The notes under the pieces: generated by a model
What the model was told of the DNA's origin: nothing
Database searches by the model: none
The model's input: the letters and a program-made list of their open reading frames with translations, nothing else
Made by a program: the position numbers and the translations under genes
Shown here: positions 59,024 to 64,000 of the stretch, piece after piece
How the letters are laid out: each line of letters starts with the position of its first letter
Position numbering within the stretch: the first letter of the stretch is position 1
Source: Neisseria animaloris
GTDB lineage: Bacteria; Pseudomonadota; Gammaproteobacteria; Burkholderiales; Neisseriaceae
Reading direction: 5' to 3'
NCBI RefSeq assembly: GCF_900637855.1
Contig: NZ_LR134440.1
Coordinates: 1,240,001-1,304,000 of the forward strand
Length of the DNA stretch: 64,000 nucleotides

Positions 59024-60292
59024 ATGTCAAAATTTGAGACCATTTCAGTAATTGGATTAGGATATATTGGCCTTCCTACCGCTGCAGCTTTTGCACAACA
59101 CGGGGTTAACGTAATCGGCGTAGATGTTAATCAACGCGCCGTAGACACGATTAATCAAGGCAAAATTCATATTGTAGAACCGGAATTAGATATTGCCGTA
59201 CACGAGTGCGTAGCAAAGGGAACATTAAAAGCAACAATGGTTCCGGAACCTGCAGATGCTTTTTTAATCGCTGTTCCCACTCCATTTAAAGGTTCAAATT
59301 ACGAGCCCGATCTCAGCTATATTGAAGCGGCCAGCAAAGCGATTGCTTCGGTACTGAAAAAAGGCGACCTCGTTATTCTCGAGTCAACGTCTCCAGTAGG
59401 AGCGACAGAGCAAATGTCCGAATGGCTGGCAAAGGCTCGTCCTGATCTCACTTTCCCTCAACAAACCGGAGAAAACTCAGATATCCGCATTGCTCATTGC
59501 CCCGAAAGAGTATTGCCCGGCCAAGTAATGCGAGAACTGACCGAAAATGATCGCATTATCGGTGGTATCACACTCAAATGCTCTAAACAGGCTGTTTCCT
59601 TATATAAAATTTTTGTCAAAGGCGACTGCATCATTACCAATGCCCGCACCGCCGAGATGTGCAAGCTAACCGAAAATTCTTTCAGAGACGTTAATATTGC
59701 CTTTGCCAATGAACTCTCTATTATTTGCGATAAATTGAACATCAACGTTTGGGAATTAATCTCCCTTGCCAACCGACATCCCCGTGTCAATATTTTACAA
59801 CCAGGCTGTGGCGTAGGTGGGCATTGTATTGCCGTTGATCCATGGTTTATCGTTAATAAAACGCCTGATTTAGCCAAATTGATTCACACAGCTCGCTTAG
59901 TAAACGACGGAAAGCCTGAATGGGTCATCAATAAAGTAAACGATGCCGTGATTGAGGCCTTACAAAAAAATCCCAATAAAACCCTAAGCGACATCAAAAT
60001 TGCCTGCCTAGGTCTAGCATTCAAACCCGATATTGATGACTTGCGTGAAAGCCCTGCGTTAAAAATTACGGAACAACTGGCCGAAAAATATCCAAATCAA
60101 CTTTTGGCTGCTGAACCAAACATAGAAGCGCTACCAGAAAAATTAACCGCTAAAAATATTAAACATTCATCTTTATCGCAAGCCTTAGAGGCCTCAGATG
60201 TATTAGTAGTGCTGGTTGACCATAAAGAGTTTAAAGAAATTCAGACGGCATCAGTAAATGCTGTTGTAGTGGATACCAAAGGCATTTGGTGA
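59024..60292 (+). CDS. wecC: UDP-N-acetyl-D-mannosamine dehydrogenase
   Basis: 422 residues from ATG 59024. Oxidises UDP-ManNAc to UDP-ManNAcA with two NAD+. Rossmann motif SVIGLGYIGLPTAAAFA, catalytic cysteine region LQPGCGVGGHCIAVDPWF (Cys in GVGGHC), the TAEMCKLTENSFRDVNIAF helix and the C-terminal domain GLAFKPDIDDLRESPAL are present. It uses the product of the preceding gene. Start at 59024 is preferred over a TTG at 58997. An AT-type DUS lies at 60240-60251, encoding EIQTA. Confidence 0.93.
   Translation: MSKFETISVIGLGYIGLPTAAAFAQHGVNVIGVDVNQRAVDTINQGKIHIVEPELDIAVHECVAKGTLKATMVPEPADAFLIAVPTPFKGSNYEPDLSYIEAASKAIASVLKKGDLVILESTSPVGATEQMSEWLAKARPDLTFPQQTGENSDIRIAHCPERVLPGQVMRELTENDRIIGGITLKCSKQAVSLYKIFVKGDCIITNARTAEMCKLTENSFRDVNIAFANELSIICDKLNINVWELISLANRHPRVNILQPGCGVGGHCIAVDPWFIVNKTPDLAKLIHTARLVNDGKPEWVINKVNDAVIEALQKNPNKTLSDIKIACLGLAFKPDIDDLRESPALKITEQLAEKYPNQLLAAEPNIEALPEKLTAKNIKHSSLSQALEASDVLVVLVDHKEFKEIQTASVNAVVVDTKGIW
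60240..60251 (-). repeat. AT-prefixed DNA uptake sequence in wecC
   Basis: Minus-strand ATGCCGTCTGAA. It is one of three AT-type copies and the only exact DUS core in the capsule synthesis genes. Confidence 0.85.
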
Positions 60293-60315
60293 TTTTGAGA
60301 GAAAGAAAATAAATT

Positions 60316-62262
60316 ATGAAACAAAATAGAGATTTATCAACTCTTTTAAAAGAATTGCATATACAAATAGATGTCTTGAAAAATATTGAAAAAGAAATTA
60401 GTAAATTAAATAAACCAAATATTTCTCTCCCAAAATCAGATGAAAAGCATACAGTTTCTTTTCAATTAGGCAGTATTTTAATTAATAGCACTAAAAGTTT
60501 TAATGATTTTATCTCTACGCCTAATAAATTATTTAAATTATATCAAGTAAACAAAGAAAGAAAAAAGGCAAAAATAACTACTGCTACTGCTAAGCCTAAA
60601 GAACCTATCGAGATAAAAGTAAGTAAAAAACAAAATACGATAGCAAAATTTACCAAGGGGCTGACACTATTAGATCCTATTTCTGAACTATGCTGGTCCG
60701 ATGCATTTACAGGATTTCCTATTGTTCGAAAGGATTTCCAAAAACAAATTAAATCAACCACTAGCCAATTTGCTTTTTTTGAGAGTGCTTGGAGAGCAAA
60801 CAAAGGATCTTGGTTATATGCATTCACATCACCCGGATTAAAACATGACAATGCTCAGGCATTACTTACGGCAATCTCTTTGTTGAAGAAGAAAAAAATT
60901 CCAATTATTTTTTGGAACAAAGAAGATCCCATGCATTATGAAATGTTCAAACCAATCACCAAATATGCTGATTATATCTTTACAACGGATAGCTTGATTG
61001 TAGATAAATATAAAAAAGAGCTTGGTAATAATAATGTTTGGGCAGTCCCATTTGCAGCACCTGTAAAACAAACTAATCCAATCGGACGCTTTGCTTTAAA
61101 AACTGAAACTGTCTGTTTTGCCGGGACATATTATGCAAAAAATCATGAGAACAGAAAAAAACAAATGGATATGCTTTTACCAGCTTTGCTTGAAAATAAT
61201 GGTGTGATTTATGACAGAGCTTCCAAAGAACAAAAAGAAGAATATGCCTATCCTAAGATTTATGACTCTATCATTCGGAATGCTGTTAACTTTAATGAAA
61301 TGATTTCACTTTATAAAAAATTTAAAGTTTTTTTAAATGTAAATACTATTACCCAATCAACAACAATGATGTCTCGTCGAGTTTATGAGCTACTAGCAAG
61401 TGGGACACCCGTTGTTTCTACTACATCTAAGGCAATTACTGAACAGTTTCCAGGTATTGTTATTACTGTTAATAATGAGCAAGAAGCCAAATTAGCTGTC
61501 CATAAATTATTAACTGATAGTTATTATTGGCATAAACAGTCAGTTTTAGGTATCAGAGAAATTATGCATTCTCATACTTATGAAAAGCGTTGGGATTATA
61601 TTAATAGTGTCATTAATTCTTCTGAACAAGTTAACTCTCATCAATTAAATGTTAGAGTGATTGCCCAGTATCATGGCTATATTGACTTATCAATTTACAT
61701 TAACTCTTTAATAAATCAGAATAATATAGATATTAAAGAATTGGTAATTGTAAAGTCTTCAACCTTACAGATCAATGAAGAAATTACTCAGCAACACAAT
61801 GTGAAAGTTGTAAACTTGTCTGATTTCAAGGCAAAAGAATATGTGAATATCAATCCAGAGATTGAATACACTTTATTTACCGATGATAGAACATTACATT
61901 ATAAAAACTCTATTTGGGGTATGTGTGTTGCATTTGAATATTCTGATTCAGATGCCATTTCTCGAAGCACATATTACAAAGTCTCAAAACTATGCGACAA
62001 ATTTGATTACTCCATTGAGAATCCAAATTGGTATGTCCCAATGAAAGAGGTTTCTACTTCTTGCTGTTTAATTAAAGATAAGAATTTCACCAATTTGATC
62101 GTCAATTTACATGATAAGAAAATCAAATCAACGTCAGACGTAAAAAATATTTTGTTGGTAGATCCATTTAATGCAGTTCAAATTGATGATGCTACCAAGT
62201 TAAATAGTAAAGAAAAGCTGATAGATTTTATATATAAAACATCCCCATATTTAGGCATTTAA
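60316..62262 (+). CDS. Large capsule glycosyltransferase, CgeB-like, with extra modules
   Basis: 648 residues. Residues 1-110 are Lys-rich and helical (coiled coil, unknown). A GT-B-like CgeB domain spans about 117-440: FWNKEDPMHYEMF (199-211) matches the N-half motif, FAGTYYAKNHENR opens the C-half, and SRRVYELLASGTPVVST (from 353) is the nucleotide-sugar motif of glycosyl transferases group 1. From about 445 a third part with RVIAQYHGYIDLSIYINSL and TLFTDDRTLHYKNSIWG resembles a degenerate GT-A fold. Probably a capsule polymerase or chain-building transferase; linkage unknown. AT-rich, no DUS. Third gene of the operon. Confidence 0.75.
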   Translation: MKQNRDLSTLLKELHIQIDVLKNIEKEISKLNKPNISLPKSDEKHTVSFQLGSILINSTKSFNDFISTPNKLFKLYQVNKERKKAKITTATAKPKEPIEIKVSKKQNTIAKFTKGLTLLDPISELCWSDAFTGFPIVRKDFQKQIKSTTSQFAFFESAWRANKGSWLYAFTSPGLKHDNAQALLTAISLLKKKKIPIIFWNKEDPMHYEMFKPITKYADYIFTTDSLIVDKYKKELGNNNVWAVPFAAPVKQTNPIGRFALKTETVCFAGTYYAKNHENRKKQMDMLLPALLENNGVIYDRASKEQKEEYAYPKIYDSIIRNAVNFNEMISLYKKFKVFLNVNTITQSTTMMSRRVYELLASGTPVVSTTSKAITEQFPGIVITVNNEQEAKLAVHKLLTDSYYWHKQSVLGIREIMHSHTYEKRWDYINSVINSSEQVNSHQLNVRVIAQYHGYIDLSIYINSLINQNNIDIKELVIVKSSTLQINEEITQQHNVKVVNLSDFKAKEYVNINPEIEYTLFTDDRTLHYKNSIWGMCVAFEYSDSDAISRSTYYKVSKLCDKFDYSIENPNWYVPMKEVSTSCCLIKDKNFTNLIVNLHDKKIKSTSDVKNILLVDPFNAVQIDDATKLNSKEKLIDFIYKTSPYLGI

Positions 62263-62265
62263 GCT

Positions 62266-63345
62266 ATGAAGTTTATTTTATTTGATTCCATTTTAGAAAG
62301 ACATTTGGGCGAAAGCTTAAAGCGCGCATTAGAGTATTTGGGACATGAGGTTGTTTTTACTGACCTTATTTTACACGGACACTCAATGATTAGTTCACAA
62401 AAAGATATTGAGTTTATGTGGAGTAAGGTTAAAGAAATTTGCTCAGAACCCGTAGATCTTTTTATTGCATTTAGGCCGATGAATTTATTACCAGAAATGG
62501 TTGAATATATCGGTCAAAGAATGAAAACCGCAATATGGTTGTCAGATGATCCCGTGCTTTACAAAACCTGTTATGGAGGAGTTGTTAATTCCTATGATAT
62601 TTTATTACACTGCGGATATGCAGATGTAATGGATTTTTATGAAAAAAAAGGACATCCGAAAGGGTTTAATTTCCCGTTTTGGACAGACCATATTAGCTTC
62701 CCTATTGTTTATGATCCTATCTTTGCTGAATATGATATTGCATTTTTAGGAAATATGAATGGACAAGTTCGCCGTAAACGTTATATGGAGTTAGCATTAC
62801 TACCATTTACGAAAAAAGTATTTGGCTTAATTGATTCAGATCCACTTGCTATGCATGGTGGATTCATTCGTGAAGCTTATTTGCATACTCAAAGAGTATC
62901 AGAAGTGCTTTCAAAAGCCAAAATGGGGGTTAGTATTCCTCAATTTTTTACAGAGTATAATGGGTTGGATTACGATTTTCCTGAACTTGCGGATTTAGGG
63001 TATTTTCAATTTCCAAGCCGCGTAATTCAATATGCAGCAAGTGGCTTACCCATTGCCGCTGTTGGCGATCAAAGAATGAAAGAAGCATTTCCTGAAATTT
63101 TTGTGGCAAACAATATTGCAGAGTTAGAATCGTATATTACTAAAATTACCACAAACTATTCCTTTGCACTCAAAGAGTCTAAAAAAATACTTAATAGATT
63201 CCAAAAGAATTTCTCAGCAATATCACGAGCGATGATGCTTATTGATTTAGTTAATAATCTTAATTCGTTACAGAATAAAAATATCAAAGAACGCTCTTTG
63301 ATGTTTATGACATATGATGCAGATTATCAACAGGAGACGTACTAA
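62266..63345 (+). CDS. CgeB-like capsule glycosyltransferase
   Basis: 359 residues. N-half IWLSDDPVLYKTCYGG and LHCGYADVMDFYEKKG match the CgeB/DUF3880 family; PSRVIQYAASGLPIAAVGD (about 250-268) is the GT1 nucleotide-sugar site. Related to the preceding protein's middle domain, perhaps a paralogue adding another sugar. Starts 3 nt after the previous stop with no separate ribosome site, so coupled translation is likely. AT-rich. Confidence 0.75.
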   Translation: MKFILFDSILERHLGESLKRALEYLGHEVVFTDLILHGHSMISSQKDIEFMWSKVKEICSEPVDLFIAFRPMNLLPEMVEYIGQRMKTAIWLSDDPVLYKTCYGGVVNSYDILLHCGYADVMDFYEKKGHPKGFNFPFWTDHISFPIVYDPIFAEYDIAFLGNMNGQVRRKRYMELALLPFTKKVFGLIDSDPLAMHGGFIREAYLHTQRVSEVLSKAKMGVSIPQFFTEYNGLDYDFPELADLGYFQFPSRVIQYAASGLPIAAVGDQRMKEAFPEIFVANNIAELESYITKITTNYSFALKESKKILNRFQKNFSAISRAMMLIDLVNNLNSLQNKNIKERSLMFMTYDADYQQETY

Positions 63346-64000
63346 ATGAATATCTCAAATTATGCAAAGGAGAAACTTCAAAGTTCGTTAGGCAAATCAG
63401 AAGTTTCATTTAAATATGAAATTAATGATATGCCGCTATCCTCTTATTTATATAAAAAAGAAAGCAGCGATAAGCTGTTTGTTATATTAAATGGCGCATT
63501 AGATCGCAATAGAACAACAGCATTAACTTATCACAGATACTCTTGGCATCCTTTATTTGATGGTTCTGTACTATACATTGCAGATCCAACATTATTTAAG
63601 CATTCCAGTATATCATTAGCATGGTACATGGGAGATAAATATACTCCTCTATACCCTTATTTAAAAGATTTTATATTGTCTGTTGCATCAGGATTGAATA
63701 TCTCAACATCTAAGTTGGTGTTGTATGGTTCCAGTGGCGGGGGATTTTCGGCTATTCAATTAGCATCATTTATTGCGAGTGGTGCATTGGCCGTATGTAT
63801 TAATCCGCAAACCAATATTATCAAATATGTTGAAACAAATAGGGATCCTTTTTTAGCGCAATGCTTCTCTGCCTCTTGGAATGATCATCAAGAATTGTCA
63901 AAAAATCACCGATTCAATGCAATTGAGAATGTAAAATTAAATAATACAAAAATTCTTTACATTCAAAATGAGACCGATAATTTTCATGTGAAACACCACT
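63346..64000 (+). CDS. Alpha/beta-hydrolase-fold capsule-locus protein (3' end outside window)
   Basis: 218 visible residues. AGGAG precedes the ATG, which directly follows the previous stop. The nucleophile elbow YGSSGGG (Ser130) lies after a core strand (KLVLYGSSGG), and the order strand-elbow-helix fits an alpha/beta hydrolase; the N-terminal MPLSSYLYKKESSDKLFVIL is its first strand region. In serogroup A meningococcus the capsule O-acetyltransferase SacC/CsaC has this fold and a similar GSS element, so O-acetylation of the polymer is a reasonable but unproven guess. The catalytic Asp/His may lie beyond the edge. Confidence 0.65.
   Translation, partial: MNISNYAKEKLQSSLGKSEVSFKYEINDMPLSSYLYKKESSDKLFVILNGALDRNRTTALTYHRYSWHPLFDGSVLYIADPTLFKHSSISLAWYMGDKYTPLYPYLKDFILSVASGLNISTSKLVLYGSSGGGFSAIQLASFIASGALAVCINPQTNIIKYVETNRDPFLAQCFSASWNDHQELSKNHRFNAIENVKLNNTKILYIQNETDNFHVKHH

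Overview
The window looks like a chromosomal segment of a Neisseria species (Betaproteobacteria). Roughly seventy copies of the 10-mer GCCGTCTGAA (either strand) are scattered through it, nearly all preceded by AG, which is the AG-DUS dialect of the Neisseria DNA uptake sequence; only three copies carry the AT prefix typical of gonococcus and meningococcus. Inverted DUS pairs form most of the intergenic terminators. Gene content agrees: mtrR/mtrCDE, ponA next to pilMNOPQ-aroK-aroB, a birA-coaX fusion, ctrABCD capsule export genes and a complete 156-bp Correia repeat element. The sequence does not settle the species; the dialect argues against N. meningitidis and N. gonorrhoeae.

Layout. 0-3 kb (minus strand): partial SPOR-like protein, birA-coaX and rfaE2, joined by ATGA overlaps. 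3.06-3.4 kb: tRNA-Pro, tRNA-Arg and tRNA-His with a clear sigma-70 promoter. 3.6-12.6 kb: housekeeping genes folD, aroG, pgi, a small membrane protein, orn, fhs and speA. 12.7-19.6 kb: mtrE-mtrD-mtrC and divergent mtrR, with a palindromic operator between them. 19.7-24.4 kb: system II cytochrome c maturation (CcsB/ResB), cytochrome c4 and EngB. 24.7-34.4 kb: ponA (with a 19-codon upstream ORF) divergent from pilM-N-O-P-Q, then aroK and aroB. 34.5-42.5 kb: mtgA, aroE, glnA, a periplasmic MBL-fold hydrolase, xth, an ArsR-type regulator and prlC.

42.5-53.6 kb: a frameshifted META-domain lipoprotein with a Correia element at its 5' end, a fused betaine-type binding protein/permease without a visible ATPase, obgE, cysS, sodC, rpmE, an unrecognised repeat protein, and priA. 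53.6-64 kb: a capsule locus. ctrA-D (minus) encode an ABC-type capsule exporter; divergent from them are a UDP-GlcNAc 2-epimerase and a UDP-ManNAc dehydrogenase, which together would make UDP-ManNAcA, followed by two CgeB-like glycosyltransferases and a truncated alpha/beta-hydrolase-fold protein. This AT-rich, DUS-poor polymer-synthesis region is the best candidate for something undescribed: a capsule type whose repeat unit probably contains N-acetylmannosaminuronic acid.

Shared functions include the aromatic pathway (aroG, aroB, aroE, aroK), one-carbon folate chemistry (folD, fhs), cell-wall synthesis (ponA, mtgA), and envelope export (Mtr pump, type IV pilus secretin complex, capsule exporter).
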